DNA from: UBA11889 sp002313255
Lineage (GTDB): Bacteria > Pseudomonadota > Gammaproteobacteria > Pseudomonadales > Azotimanducaceae
Assembly: GCA_913045265.1 (NCBI GenBank)
Contig: CAJWQX010000016.1
Span: 1-52,652 of the forward strand
Length of the DNA: 52,652 bases
Reading direction: 5' to 3'
The notes under the pieces are model-generated. The model ran no database searches and was not told where the DNA came from. It was given only the letters and a program-made list of their open reading frames with translations. Of this stretch, positions 8,863 through 18,605 are shown piece by piece. Position 1 is the first letter of the stretch, and each line of letters starts with the position of its first letter. The translations under genes were made by a program, and so were the position numbers.

Positions 8863-10662
8863 TCAATCACTACAGCCAGATTTCCCCAGTACCGTGTATT
8901 CACTTTGCCGAAAATCATCACCGCCGAATAGCTGACGGTAGGTCCGACAATGAGAAGCTTGATCCGCGAAGCTCGCATCGTTAAGAATACGTTCACGCAA
9001 GCCTTCACGAGTCAGCCGAATTGACGACATACGGATTCCGCCGTCGGTACGGCTATCCAGGATGAGCAGTCGCTTATTGGTTTCGGCACCATTTTTCCAT
9101 CCCGTCCATTCGATCTCACGACCGTCACGGCCACGGCCAGGGCTTCCGGTATACGCAAAATGGGCCCAATACGACATCATGCTTGCGGACAGCGCATTGC
9201 GAGCGGGTACCACCTCATTGTCGATGACCATGGTGCGATCGATAAGATCAAAATTGCCAAACATAAATGGGATCTCGAAGGCATGGGCGGCGCCGAACAA
9301 ACCGGCAAGATCCAACGTCATGACGCTTCGAAGCTCGTCCCAGTCAAACCGATACGTGAATACGGAATCCCCCTGTGTGTCGTGAAGTCTCTCGGCCAAG
9401 CGGTCGACAGCCCTCAATTTCCACGCATCCGTCCCATATGCCGCATCGCGGTTGTAGCTCGCAGTATCACGAATCCGGTATGGAATCCCAAAGAATCGGT
9501 CGGTTACGTTGGGCGACATCGCGAGGAAGAGTTTTACTTCGTCGCGGTTGGTGCCAAGGATCACCGGCGTGACGTTGTAGTTTGATGCGTCCGTAAAGAT
9601 TTCGTCGGCCTGCGCTTCTGCCGGCAATACATATCCGTCTCCGAATATGTACGGCGTACCACCCATCATGCCACCGCCCTGAGCGGATAATAGTTGCGCC
9701 GGACTCGCCCTGTGGAGTACTCCAGCGACATCAGCATCGGTCATGGAAAGTTGCAGGACCTTGGCTTGTTGACGATCTATGGCTCGGCCATCAGCAACCA
9801 GAAGCCGGTTAACAAGCTCGCGCGAACTGGAATTACTCCCGGATTCTTTATCGTCACGAAAATTCTCGGCGACGCTAAATGGATTGATCGTCAGACCACC
9901 GCTTTGCACAATGGCTTTGTGATAGAGCCCAATCGCACGCGGGGAAACCATCATGGTGAGTACGTTAAAACCACCCGCGGACTCACCAAAGATGGTGACG
10001 TTATCGGGATCCCCATTGAATTGCGCGATGTTTTCCCGGACCCACTCAAGCGCACGAAGAATATCCAGGGTTCCGTAGTTACCCGAATCGTCTGCGGGAT
10101 TGCCAGATAATCGGAGCCCGGGATGAGTGAGCCAGCCGAATGGTCCTAAACGGTAGTTGATGCTAACCACAACGACGTCATGTGCCGCTGCAAGATTGGC
10201 GCCGTGATAAAGGGGCGTCGCTGCTTCTCCAATGTGATTCGCTCCACCATGAATCCAAAACATCACCGGCCGTTCAGCGTGTGAACGGGGCGGCTGCCAG
10301 ACGTTCAGATATAAGCAATCCTCAGTGCCGGTTATGGCGGACGTTCCACCCCCCAATCCGCGTTGCGGGCAGGCCGATCCAAATTCCAATGCCTCGCGAA
10401 CGCCTTCCCATGGTCGTGGAGGGCGTGGCGCTTTCCATCGCAATTCGCCAACGGGTGGCGTGGCGAAGGGTATTCCGCGCCAGGCAAGGGTTCCGTTCGG
10501 CTCTTGGTAGCCGACGATCTGCCCGGCATTAATCTGGCGATGCGTTGCCTTGGACAAAGCGAAGGGTGGCGATCCTTCCGTTATTCGTGACACGTACCAA
10601 TAACCGGCGCCACCTATCGCAACGACGAGCACCAAGAGCACAAGCAGAATAGTTTTAATCAA
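8863..10662 (-). CDS. Type B carboxylesterase / para-nitrobenzyl-esterase-like, membrane-anchored
   Basis: This 599-residue serine esterase belongs to the carboxylesterase type B family. An N-terminal hydrophobic segment (residues 3-23) is a membrane anchor or signal. The family markers are EDCLYLNVWQP (114-124), HGGANHIGEA, and FGESAGGFN with nucleophile Ser228. AAHAFEIPFMFGN near the C-terminus carries the probable catalytic His. The start is TTG 10662, with GAGGGG six bases upstream, a strong fit. The gene is followed after 84 bases by the SDR operon, so it may release the alcohol or acid used there. Its start is only 44 bases from the divergent lipoprotein gene, so both promoters share or overlap that short interval. 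Substrate unknown. Confidence 0.92.
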   Translation of the reverse strand: MIKTILLVLLVLVVAIGGAGYWYVSRITEGSPPFALSKATHRQINAGQIVGYQEPNGTLAWRGIPFATPPVGELRWKAPRPPRPWEGVREALEFGSACPQRGLGGGTSAITGTEDCLYLNVWQPPRSHAERPVMFWIHGGANHIGEAATPLYHGANLAAAHDVVVVSINYRLGPFGWLTHPGLRLSGNPADDSGNYGTLDILRALEWVRENIAQFNGDPDNVTIFGESAGGFNVLTMMVSPRAIGLYHKAIVQSGGLTINPFSVAENFRDDKESGSNSSSRELVNRLLVADGRAIDRQQAKVLQLSMTDADVAGVLHRASPAQLLSAQGGGMMGGTPYIFGDGYVLPAEAQADEIFTDASNYNVTPVILGTNRDEVKLFLAMSPNVTDRFFGIPYRIRDTASYNRDAAYGTDAWKLRAVDRLAERLHDTQGDSVFTYRFDWDELRSVMTLDLAGLFGAAHAFEIPFMFGNFDLIDRTMVIDNEVVPARNALSASMMSYWAHFAYTGSPGRGRDGREIEWTGWKNGAETNKRLLILDSRTDGGIRMSSIRLTREGLRERILNDASFADQASHCRTYRQLFGGDDFRQSEYTVLGKSGCSD

Positions 10663-10706
10663 GTCACGCCCCTCAGATGTCCCTTCGATGGATTAGGATA
10701 CGGGTC

Positions 10707-11453
10707 ATGACAATGAAAACAAAATCAGTTATCTCGGTTCGCACACTGCTTACATTCGCGTTCATATTCTTGGTCAGCTGCGACGTTACGAGTCAACCAG
10801 ACAGCCGCGGCCCATCATCGCAGCCTGCGACCGAACTCGGCATCTACGCGCCACACCAACACCAATTTTATGATGGACGATTCATCATTAGCGCCAATGG
10901 TATCCATCAAGTTGGTAGCCTTAACGACACGCCGCCCTGGGACCATATGGGGGACGATGCTGCGAACGTAAACGCGGTTGATGGAAATATCGAAATTGAC
11001 GTCAATGAGATCGACAACACCGGTAGTTTCATCGCACGGCTTGATTTACCCGAAGGCAAGTTTGTTGTATCGCTCGATCGGATCCATGAATTTTCCTCGT
11101 GCCAAGATGGTGGTATCGCCGCTTTCCTATACGAACACGGGGATGCTGGTTGCGGCGATTCGAATTGGCCCAAGAGTCTGCTCTACGTCGCTGGGTGGGG
11201 ATACGGTAGTGCAACATTAAACGGCGAATCGCTCTATCGGGATTACGAGATCCATTTTATGGTCACTCAAGGAATGCGGCACCGGGAGACCCTGGCGGTC
11301 ACGTTAACCCCCGAATCGGGAAACGCGGGTAGCGTTAATCCCGCGACCCAGCAACTCGACTTCTATATACGCAGTCCAGCTCGATCGTCGCTGAATCATC
11401 CCGATCGAGAGATCTTTGACCATTTTTTTGCAATGGAAGTGACCTGGCATTGA
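10707..11453 (+). CDS. Lipoprotein of unknown function
   Basis: I do not recognise this 248-residue protein. It has a lipoprotein signal (hydrophobic TLLTFAFIFLVSC, with C as the lipidated Cys), then a Ser/Gln/Pro-rich linker, then a soluble domain rich in beta-strand-like segments with His and Asp (HQHQFYDGRFIISANGIHQV). Several Cys residues (SSCQDGG, DAGCGDSNWP) suggest periplasmic disulphides. ATG 10707 is chosen; an ATG at 10677 adds ten basic residues before the signal. It is divergent from the type B carboxylesterase with a 44-base gap and may be co-regulated with it. A surface-exposed or periplasmic binding role is possible but not shown. Confidence 0.72.
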   Translation: MTMKTKSVISVRTLLTFAFIFLVSCDVTSQPDSRGPSSQPATELGIYAPHQHQFYDGRFIISANGIHQVGSLNDTPPWDHMGDDAANVNAVDGNIEIDVNEIDNTGSFIARLDLPEGKFVVSLDRIHEFSSCQDGGIAAFLYEHGDAGCGDSNWPKSLLYVAGWGYGSATLNGESLYRDYEIHFMVTQGMRHRETLAVTLTPESGNAGSVNPATQQLDFYIRSPARSSLNHPDREIFDHFFAMEVTWH

Positions 11454-11473
11454 AGGCTGAAGTTCGCTAAGGG

Positions 11474-12334
11474 TTACAGGGAATTTCCTATTCTTAGGAC
11501 TTTACGAGCATTCTCACTCAAAAATTTAGGCCATACCTCGTTGTTAAATGGGACGTCGTGCATATCGGTCATAATCCTTTCTAACGAAAGTCCCATCGGG
11601 AAATAACCCGCATAGATCACTTTATCCGCGCCGCGTGTATTGGCGTAATCAATAATTGCCTTAGGGTAATACTTCGGAGCAAATGCAGACGTCGAGTAAT
11701 AGAGGTTTGGCCACTTGAGCATGAGCTTGACAGCAAGATCTTCCCAGGGCTCGCAGCCATGGCGAGTGACGAATACGAGTTCGGGAAAGTCGTACATGAC
11801 GTTATCGATACGCTCGACAGCCTGCGGCCACATGGGAAACCTAGGTCCTGGTACTCCGGCGCACGAAAAAATAGGCACATCGAGCTCCACACATTTGGCA
11901 TAGATCGGATACATGCGTCGGTCGTCGATGGCGACCTGAGGGTTGAAACCGGCATTGAACGCACCGAAAGAACGTACACCGAACTCTTCGTACTGGCGGA
12001 CCATGCTCCGAACTCCTTCCATGCCCTGATTCGGGTCGACGCTGCCCTGCCCAATAAAACGATCCGCATGGTTATCGAGGGCTTTACGGCTTATATCTCC
12101 TCCAACACCAATGAGACCGACGTCGATACCGAACCGATCCATTTCGTGCAACGTGACCGAGATTGGGTCCTTGTTTCCGTACAATTCCTTCGGGACATTT
12201 TTGAACATGTACTCCACCGGGAAATCCATATCGGTGGATCCGTCTTTCAGTTGTGCCCTAATAAAGTCGTATTGTGAAAAATCATTAGCCGGAAAGCCGA
12301 TCATGGTATCGACGATTCCTACCCCCTCGGGCAT
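11474..12334 (-). CDS. Amidohydrolase-2-like protein with degenerate metal site
   Basis: This 286-residue protein is clearly of the amidohydrolase-2 (ACMSD-like) TIM-barrel family by length and by segments such as PEGVGIVDTMIGFP, ELVFVTRHGCEPW and YYSTSAFAPKYYPKAI. The usual ligands are mostly gone: HxH reads D-T-M, the strand-5 His reads Cys-Ala (IFSCAGVPG) and the usual GSDYP Asp region reads YAGYFPMG. Only the strand-6 His (TRHG) remains. It lies 18 bases after the related gene at 12353-13570 and is probably coupled to it. ATG 12334 is chosen over GTG 12340; neither has a good ribosome binding site. It may be a partner subunit or a metal-free enzyme rather than a simple hydrolase; this is inference. 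Confidence 0.85.
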   Translation of the reverse strand: MPEGVGIVDTMIGFPANDFSQYDFIRAQLKDGSTDMDFPVEYMFKNVPKELYGNKDPISVTLHEMDRFGIDVGLIGVGGDISRKALDNHADRFIGQGSVDPNQGMEGVRSMVRQYEEFGVRSFGAFNAGFNPQVAIDDRRMYPIYAKCVELDVPIFSCAGVPGPRFPMWPQAVERIDNVMYDFPELVFVTRHGCEPWEDLAVKLMLKWPNLYYSTSAFAPKYYPKAIIDYANTRGADKVIYAGYFPMGLSLERIMTDMHDVPFNNEVWPKFLSENARKVLRIGNSL

Positions 12335-12352
12335 TACCACAGCTAGTGACCG

Positions 12353-13570
12353 CTAACCGGCAGCATAGAGTGCATTACGAAAGAGCGCGCAGGTCGCGTC
12401 GCGTGGAATTTCATCTCGTGACAACGGTGTATTTACTTCCTCGGGAGTTGGCCCGTACTTTTCAGCTTGCGGCCGAAGCTTGTCGAGATCGAATTGGTAT
12501 AGTTTCGCCGCGTTCTCACCGAAAACCATGCGGCGTTCGCGCTCCGGTACGTCTTCAAATGTAAGTCTTAGCGATTCGAGGTTATACGGGAAGGTTCCTT
12601 CGAAGTGCGGATAATCGTTTCCCCAAAGGATCCGATCGGGCCCTAGTTTGTCAATGCCATCCAAATCCGCCTTGCTCGGAAAGCTGGCCCCGTACCAACA
12701 ATTGCGTCGCGCATATTCGCTTGGTAGATCCTTTAATACCCAGTCGCCGTCGTAATGCATCTCGCCGATCGCGCCGTGCTTTATCCCCTGGTGAATTCCA
12801 TCAAGCTGCGCAAGCATCGGACTCACCCACGCGCAGCCGGATTCAGTAAGGATGTATTTGAGCCGGTTAAAACGCTCGAACACACCGCTCATCAAAAGAT
12901 GTCGAAAGCCGGCTTGGCAGTAAAACGTTACTTCTGACATCCATAAAGCTTCCCCGACCAAGTCGTCGCCGTACGCCGGCGAGCCTTGGCCGGAGTGCTG
13001 ATTGATCACAAGGTCATGGTCTTGAATGGCCGCAAAAACTCTATCCCATGCTTTTTCGTATAGAGACGGGAGCCAATCACAGTCTGGGGGAATTAGTGGA
13101 AGTAGGACCCCACCTCGCAACCCCGATTTAGCGATGAACTCGATATCTTTTATCGCCTCGTCTAGATCATTCGGCAAGATCAACCCGATGCCAGCGCGAC
13201 GGCCCGGATCTTCGGCACAGAAATCGACCAGCCAACGGTTGTGCGCACGAATGCCGGCTAAACACATAGGGTACTGTTCGGGGCGAGGTGGCTGTGCGAT
13301 CACGATGCTCTTGCTGTAGAACGGAGGCACGGTGTTCGGGAAAACCACCTCCCCCACAACACCTTGACTATTTTGGTCGTTCGTTCGGATGTCGTAATCC
13401 CAGTTCCGCATTTTCTTCTTGCCGTAATGTTCCTGCGACGGGTTTTTATAGCCGCCGCGCCATTCGTCAAATGCATCTCGGGCTTTCGGATCGAGATATT
13501 CTCGATACTGAGCGTGGCTTCCACCCGCATGAGTATCCGCCGTAATCAAGGTATAGGCACTGTTGCTCAT
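12353..13570 (-). CDS. Amidohydrolase-2 family metal-dependent hydrolase
   Basis: This 405-residue ACMSD-like TIM-barrel enzyme starts with TLITADTHAGG (HxH motif as DxH), has LVINQHSGQGSPAYG (strand-5 His), LTESGCAWV (strand 6) and ILWGNDYPHFEG, the full strand-8 Asp motif. ATG 13570 has GAGG six bases upstream; ATG 13600 and TTG 13606 are longer alternatives without that support. This family cleaves or decarboxylates small cyclic or aromatic acids. It is the first of two adjacent amidohydrolase genes, and the second has lost most ligands. The cytochrome P450 is divergent from it across about 230 bases, so oxidation then hydrolysis of a shared substrate is plausible but unproven. Confidence 0.88.
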   Translation of the reverse strand: MSNSAYTLITADTHAGGSHAQYREYLDPKARDAFDEWRGGYKNPSQEHYGKKKMRNWDYDIRTNDQNSQGVVGEVVFPNTVPPFYSKSIVIAQPPRPEQYPMCLAGIRAHNRWLVDFCAEDPGRRAGIGLILPNDLDEAIKDIEFIAKSGLRGGVLLPLIPPDCDWLPSLYEKAWDRVFAAIQDHDLVINQHSGQGSPAYGDDLVGEALWMSEVTFYCQAGFRHLLMSGVFERFNRLKYILTESGCAWVSPMLAQLDGIHQGIKHGAIGEMHYDGDWVLKDLPSEYARRNCWYGASFPSKADLDGIDKLGPDRILWGNDYPHFEGTFPYNLESLRLTFEDVPERERRMVFGENAAKLYQFDLDKLRPQAEKYGPTPEEVNTPLSRDEIPRDATCALFRNALYAAG

Positions 13571-13798
13571 ATCGTACCTCGGTCGTTCTTGCGTGAGCAT
13601 AGTCAATGAAATTGTTCTGGTCGAGCACCGCGTATCCTCAAGTTAACAGCAAGATCGTTGTCTTCGCGGAGACAATATTAAAATCAAATAGAAAGTGGTC
13701 CGACGTGCTTTTCTTCCGCGGTTTAAAGAGTATATTTCGCTCCCTCAATCAACTTCCGATACTTGCGGTTCCCATATCTTTGCTTGGGAATTGAACGG

Positions 13799-15079
13799 AT
13801 GCCTTACATGAACGATCAAGCACGCCTCGCTCTATCTGAGCCAGAAACCTTTCTGGATCAAAAAGCAGTCCATCAAATTTTCACGGAGTTACGACGTGAA
13901 GATCCCGTGGCCTGGTGCCCGGAGCCCGACGGCGGGAAAGGGTTTTGGTCGATTACAAAGTACGACGATATCCAGTCCATTTCGAAGAATCCGAAGATCT
14001 TTAGCTCCGACCGGCTCCTCGGTGGCATCACCTTGGAATCGGCCGACATGCGGCGACGTCGACAGACTCTCGAAAAAGCGTCTGAAGACGAAGCAGGGGG
14101 TACCGGTTCGATCATCACCTCGGGTAGCAGCATGATCATGATGGATCCGCCAGCGCATACCCAACATCGTCGCATGGTGGCGCCCGGTTTCACGCCAGGT
14201 CGATTGAACGCGCTGATTCCCGAAATCCGAACACGATGTGTCGAGATACTCGAACGAATTGCCGGTCTTGGCGAGTGCGAATTTGTGTCGGCCGTAGCGG
14301 CGGAATTACCGATTCAGATGCTTGCTGATCTGTTAGGAGTGGAACAAGAGGATCGAAAAAAGCTATTCGAGTGGTCCAACGTCTTGATCGGTGGAGACGA
14401 CCCGGACATGCGTATTGATCGCGACGAGGTCATGGCTGTCTTCGGAGAGCTGTTTCAATATGCCGTGACACTTCGCGCATCGCGCCAAGAAAACCCAAGC
14501 GACGATTTACTTTCCATGCTGGCGAATACTGAGGTGGACGGCAAGGCTATGGAACTTGCCGATTACGTCTCCGCGTTCATCTTGCTCGTTGTTGCCGGTA
14601 ATGAAACGACACGAAATTCCATCAGCGGCGGTGTCTTGGCGTTGAGTCAATATCCGGACGAGCGACAAAAACTTATCGACGACCCATCCCTCATTCCCAA
14701 CGCGGTGGACGAGATCATCCGCTGGGTTGCGCCCGTTGTGTATATGGGTCGTACCGCGCTCGAAGATACGAAAGTTGGCGAAAAGGTCATAAAAAAAGGT
14801 GATCGCTTAGCGCTTTGGTACATGTCGGGCAATCGGGATGAAGACAAGTGGGACGATCCTTTTTCTTTCAGTGTCACGCGCGATGGACCAAGACATTTAA
14901 GTTTTGGATATGGGCAGCATCTATGTATCGGCTGGCGTCTGGCAGAAATTCAACTCACGGTCTGCTTGGAAGAGTTACTCAAACGCTTCCCCGATGTCAC
15001 GGTATTGGGTGAGGTGGATCGTATGCGATCTAATTTCCTCAACAGCATTAAACGCATGCAGGTTCGGTATTCGGGGTAG
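13799..15079 (+). CDS. Cytochrome P450 (bacterial class I type)
   Basis: This 426-residue haem-thiolate monooxygenase hydroxylates an organic substrate with electrons from separate redox partners, none of which is encoded in the window. The I-helix motif is AGNETTRNS, the K-helix ExxR is EIIRW, and the haem loop is FGYGQHLCIGWRLA with Cys376 as the axial ligand. The segment MMDPPAHTQHRRMV is the conserved C-helix region. ATG 13799 has GGGA nine bases upstream; an ATG at 13808 is also possible, and the frame is open further back to 13763. The protein is soluble, without a membrane anchor. It is convergent with the CoA-transferase gene. It resembles the second P450 at 44092-45336 in motif pattern. 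Confidence 0.95.
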   Translation: MPYMNDQARLALSEPETFLDQKAVHQIFTELRREDPVAWCPEPDGGKGFWSITKYDDIQSISKNPKIFSSDRLLGGITLESADMRRRRQTLEKASEDEAGGTGSIITSGSSMIMMDPPAHTQHRRMVAPGFTPGRLNALIPEIRTRCVEILERIAGLGECEFVSAVAAELPIQMLADLLGVEQEDRKKLFEWSNVLIGGDDPDMRIDRDEVMAVFGELFQYAVTLRASRQENPSDDLLSMLANTEVDGKAMELADYVSAFILLVVAGNETTRNSISGGVLALSQYPDERQKLIDDPSLIPNAVDEIIRWVAPVVYMGRTALEDTKVGEKVIKKGDRLALWYMSGNRDEDKWDDPFSFSVTRDGPRHLSFGYGQHLCIGWRLAEIQLTVCLEELLKRFPDVTVLGEVDRMRSNFLNSIKRMQVRYSG

Positions 15080-15123
15080 CGCGTTACGCTAACCTATGTC
15101 AGAAGTCTGGCCGTAAAGGTCAC

Positions 15124-16443
15124 CTATAGCCGGTATAACCTCTTGGCCTCTGCCTTAAGTTCGTCTTTGAAGTCCGGGTGAGAGACTTCCAGTAATGCTG
15201 CTGCTCTCTCCTTCAACGTCTTTCCCCGCAACTCCGCGATACCATGTTCCGTAACGACGTAGTCGACGTAGGTCCGAGGCACAGTCACCGCGGCCCCAGC
15301 ACCGAGGGTAGGCACGATTCGGGATACCCTCGTGCCGGTTGCAGTTGGTACCGAGCTAGACGGCGTAACACTGATCGATTTTCCGCCTTCTGAATATGCG
15401 CCTGCGATCATAAACACGGTTTGTCCTCCCACCCCCGAATACGGCCGATGGTCGAGTGCTTCGGCAGATACTTGTCCAGTTAGATCGACAACCAGCGCGT
15501 TGTTTACAGCAACAAAATTCTCCTGCTGAATCAGGTGCCGCAGGTCGTCGGTGTAGCCAAAGTCGTAGAGCTCGAAGTGAGGATTCATGTGGATTTGGTC
15601 CAGCTCTTCCTGATCAAGCGCCACACAAGCCGAACCGACGACTTTGTGTCGGTTGAGTGACTTTCTCGTGCCGGTAACGACACCCTGTTTAACAAGAGCT
15701 GCGACGCCACCGGTGATAAGCTCCGTTTGAATCCCCAGGTCGTTGCGAAACCCCAAGTAGTTGGCCAGCGCACCGGAAACTGTACCAACACCCATTTGCA
15801 ACGTATCGCCATCGTTGACGAGTTCAGCCGCGACCAGCGTATTGATTACCTCGACATGAGCGACCTCTTCCGCTGAGGGTTCCGGTGCTTCCATGTTCGC
15901 GCCTGCTGAAGGCTCGGCTTCAACAAATAGATCGATTTCGTCGACGTGAATGTAGTTATCGCCAAAGGTACGAATGAAGTCCGGCCGCACCTCGGCAATA
16001 ATACGTTTGGCCCGGCGAGCCACCGCTTTAGAAAGCCACACACCGTGTCCGAAGCTGCAGAACCCCTGCTCATCCGGTGGTGAAACTGGAACCAAGAAAA
16101 CGTCGGGGTTTTGGTGAAAACCAGCCGGAATTTCGTAGCTTTGCCACATGCCGACAGGTAAATATTCCATTTCCCCTGCATGGCAAGCTGCCCTATTTGG
16201 CGGCGTCGCGTAGTTGTCATGTAGTTCAACTGCACCGACCATGCCTTCGTCCGTCCAGGAGAAGAATGCCGCGGGATGATCGACCCGGATACCGCTGAGG
16301 TCGCCCCTCTGAATACGCTTTTTCAGACCCGCACACAAGCTGTAAGGCGTCGTCGAATAGGGGGCAACATGGACGACGTCGCCAGGCCGTATGGTGGCGA
16401 CCGCATCTTCTATACTGCTCATTTTCTTGTCGATCCGAGACAA
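15124..16443 (-). CDS. Acetyl-CoA hydrolase/transferase family CoA-transferase (4-hydroxybutyrate CoA-transferase-like)
   Basis: This 439-residue class I CoA-transferase moves CoA between acyl groups through a glutamyl-CoA thioester. The likely catalytic residue is Glu241 in IQTELITGGV. Other family features are PGDVVHVAPYSTTP near the N-terminus, GVGTVSGALANYLG, SGVGGQTVFMIAGAY and the C-terminal VVTEHGIAELRGKTLKERA. The start is TTG 16443, with GAGGGGG four bases upstream; ATG 16422 is a shorter alternative with a weaker site. It follows the amidohydrolase at 16484-17668 by 40 bases, so the two are probably one transcript. The pairing suggests a ring-cleavage-like hydrolysis yielding an acid that is then activated to CoA; the acyl substrate is unknown. 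Confidence 0.9.
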   Translation of the reverse strand: MSRIDKKMSSIEDAVATIRPGDVVHVAPYSTTPYSLCAGLKKRIQRGDLSGIRVDHPAAFFSWTDEGMVGAVELHDNYATPPNRAACHAGEMEYLPVGMWQSYEIPAGFHQNPDVFLVPVSPPDEQGFCSFGHGVWLSKAVARRAKRIIAEVRPDFIRTFGDNYIHVDEIDLFVEAEPSAGANMEAPEPSAEEVAHVEVINTLVAAELVNDGDTLQMGVGTVSGALANYLGFRNDLGIQTELITGGVAALVKQGVVTGTRKSLNRHKVVGSACVALDQEELDQIHMNPHFELYDFGYTDDLRHLIQQENFVAVNNALVVDLTGQVSAEALDHRPYSGVGGQTVFMIAGAYSEGGKSISVTPSSSVPTATGTRVSRIVPTLGAGAAVTVPRTYVDYVVTEHGIAELRGKTLKERAAALLEVSHPDFKDELKAEAKRLYRL

Positions 16444-16483
16444 ATGGCCCCCTCGTCGCTATACCTATCGTACGTTCGCGGCT

Positions 16484-17668
16484 TCAGCCCGAGGCGACGC
16501 GTTCAGTTCGTCGATGGGGAAGTTCGTAATCCAATTTGTATATTCGTTTTACGTTTTCCCCAAGTACTTTGTCTCGCGTTGTTGAACTCAATCGTTCCGC
16601 GTAACTGGTGAGATCATCCACCCAAGTATGCGGGTGATCCGGATGCGGATAATCCGTCGCCCACATGAAATTGTCAGCGCCAACGTGGTCCACAATGAAT
16701 GGCGCTGCCGTTTCGTCGGGGTCTCCCGAAATAAAGCATTGACGTTGGAAATACTCCCTGACGGAGGGCCGTTTGCCCGCCATGTTCATCGAAGTCGTGT
16801 AGGCATCCAGTCGATCGAGCAAAGGACCAATCCAACCCGAGCCCGCTTCCAATACGCCCAATCTTAGTGATGGAAAACGATCAAGGGTCCCGAGCGCGAA
16901 AAACGAGATTAAGGCTTGCTGCACAATCGAGCGAAGCCAAATCATGCCTGCCATACCGACCCCTTCGGCTGGCCAGTCGAAAATACCGGCGGCGGTACCG
17001 TACGGATGGAAAGTTGGGTGGATAGCCAACGGCACGTCCAACTCAACGCATTTTTCGAACAATACGTCATGATCGGAATGGCCATGAATCACTTTGTTGT
17101 GGTTAAACGGGTTAACCCAGCAACCGTGACAGCCATCTTTGACTGCCCGCTCGAGCTCCTCAGCAGATCCGCTTGGATCCAACAGGGTGAGCATGGCGAT
17201 GGGCACTAATCGACCACCAGAATCCCGGCAGAAGTCGGCGATCCAGCGGTTATAGGCCCTGGCATAGGCTAAGCTGATCGACGGATCGGTCTCTTCGACT
17301 TCCCATAAAAGTCCAATCGTCGGATACAGGAGGCTACATTCAAGATTTTCCTGATCCATAAGTGATATCCGATCCGACGCGTTACAAGCTCCGAGCGGCA
17401 TGCTATCCGCGTACCTGCGTTCTGGACTCGGCATCAAACTTTCTTCGCCCATGGCTCCCATAATTCCAAGACTGCCCTTACTCGTGAACTTGGAAGGCGC
17501 TCCATTGATCTCCAGATACTCAAGGCCGTTGTCGTCGACTTTGATGCGGAGTGCACGTTCCTTAAATTTGTTTTCAAGGTATGTTTCCCACAAATCGGGT
17601 GGTTCTAATACGTGTCCGTCGGCATCGATCGTGCCGTCGTACGGGAATCGCTTGATTTCGTATGGCAT
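16484..17668 (-). CDS. Amidohydrolase-2 family metal-dependent hydrolase
   Basis: This 394-residue ACMSD-like TIM-barrel hydrolase has DGTIDADGHVLEPPDLW (DxH motif), LAIHPTFHPYG with the strand-5 His, LEAGSGWIGPLLDRLD and MWATDYPHPDHPH with the strand-8 Asp, so its metal site looks complete. ATG 17668 has AAGGGG about eight bases upstream. It is first of a two-gene unit with the CoA-transferase. Family members hydrolyse or decarboxylate products of aromatic breakdown. It is the fourth amidohydrolase-2 protein in the window, and all four are clearly different from each other, which argues for distinct substrates rather than recent duplication. Confidence 0.9.
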   Translation of the reverse strand: MPYEIKRFPYDGTIDADGHVLEPPDLWETYLENKFKERALRIKVDDNGLEYLEINGAPSKFTSKGSLGIMGAMGEESLMPSPERRYADSMPLGACNASDRISLMDQENLECSLLYPTIGLLWEVEETDPSISLAYARAYNRWIADFCRDSGGRLVPIAMLTLLDPSGSAEELERAVKDGCHGCWVNPFNHNKVIHGHSDHDVLFEKCVELDVPLAIHPTFHPYGTAAGIFDWPAEGVGMAGMIWLRSIVQQALISFFALGTLDRFPSLRLGVLEAGSGWIGPLLDRLDAYTTSMNMAGKRPSVREYFQRQCFISGDPDETAAPFIVDHVGADNFMWATDYPHPDHPHTWVDDLTSYAERLSSTTRDKVLGENVKRIYKLDYELPHRRTERVASG

Positions 17669-17890
17669 GGACTGATCCCCTTTTGGTTTGTATTAACCAT
17701 ATCTTAGTTTTGAAGGAGAGGACGATCTTTTTACGGCGTCCTTACCAACGTCCTGGTCCATCAATGGATGCGGACAGGAAAACTAAATCATTGTCTAACA
17801 TATATCCTCTAAATTATTGTTTTATAACACTTAATAAGATGAACATATCGAATAGTACACGTTCGTAGGGACGGCTTTTATCATGAACCT

Positions 17891-18580
17891 ATGAACCACG
17901 TACTGACAGCTATCACGCTAACCCTCATTCTTGTCGGCTGCTCCGAAAACAACGAGAGCAACGTCCTCACCTCTACGTTAGCTGCCCCCAAGCACTACCA
18001 AGTTGAGTTTGAGAATGACTATGTAAGAGTGATCAGGGTGCGCTACGGGCCAGGAGAAGTGTCCAGAATGCACTCCCACGAACCTTTTGTTGGTGTCGCA
18101 TTGACGGGCGGCCAGAGCATTTTTACCGGATTGGATGGTATTTCTGAGACCCGTCCCGAAAGTTATCCGGGAGACATCATCGACGGTGACTTAAATCCTC
18201 ATTCCGTCATGAGCATTTCAAAGTTGGATCAAGAAAGCGTATTCGTTGAAATCAAGGGTCGATATCGCGCAAAAGATCAAAGCGTCCCTAACGCAGTGGA
18301 TGCGGATCCCGTTAACGCAAGAATTGAGCTCGAGCGTCCCGACGTACGGATCGTACGCATTAAGAGTCCGGCAGGTCACGAAACGCCCATCCACTCTCAC
18401 AAAGCGGGCGTTTCCGTAGCGCTAACCGCCATGCACGTATCCGTGACTTCCGCGTCAGGAGACGTCACCGAAATGTCTAGGCCTGCCGGCGATGCGGTTT
18501 GGGCTGAAGAAAGGGGTGCTCACCGGGGTAAGAACTTAAGCGACAGACCTCTCGAAGTAATCTTCTTTGAGCTTCTTTAA
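17891..18580 (+). CDS. Tandem-cupin lipoprotein
   Basis: This 229-residue protein has a lipoprotein signal (LTLILVGC) followed by two cupin-like repeats. The first repeat reads YVRVIRVRYGPGEVSRMHSH with a PFVGVALTGG strand. The second reads VRIVRIKSPAGHETPIHSHK with AGVSVALTA, so both halves keep an HSH metal-type pair. The repeats are about 110 residues apart. Cupins of this kind bind a metal or small ligand; the lipidation puts it in the periplasm or on the outer membrane. No enzyme function is shown. The start at ATG 17891 lacks a good ribosome binding site, and an out-of-frame ATG at 17883 opens a three-codon frame ending just before it, which could affect initiation. Confidence 0.8.
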   Translation: MNHVLTAITLTLILVGCSENNESNVLTSTLAAPKHYQVEFENDYVRVIRVRYGPGEVSRMHSHEPFVGVALTGGQSIFTGLDGISETRPESYPGDIIDGDLNPHSVMSISKLDQESVFVEIKGRYRAKDQSVPNAVDADPVNARIELERPDVRIVRIKSPAGHETPIHSHKAGVSVALTAMHVSVTSASGDVTEMSRPAGDAVWAEERGAHRGKNLSDRPLEVIFFELL

Positions 18581-18605
18581 ATCTACGACGGTTACCATCG
18601 CAACA

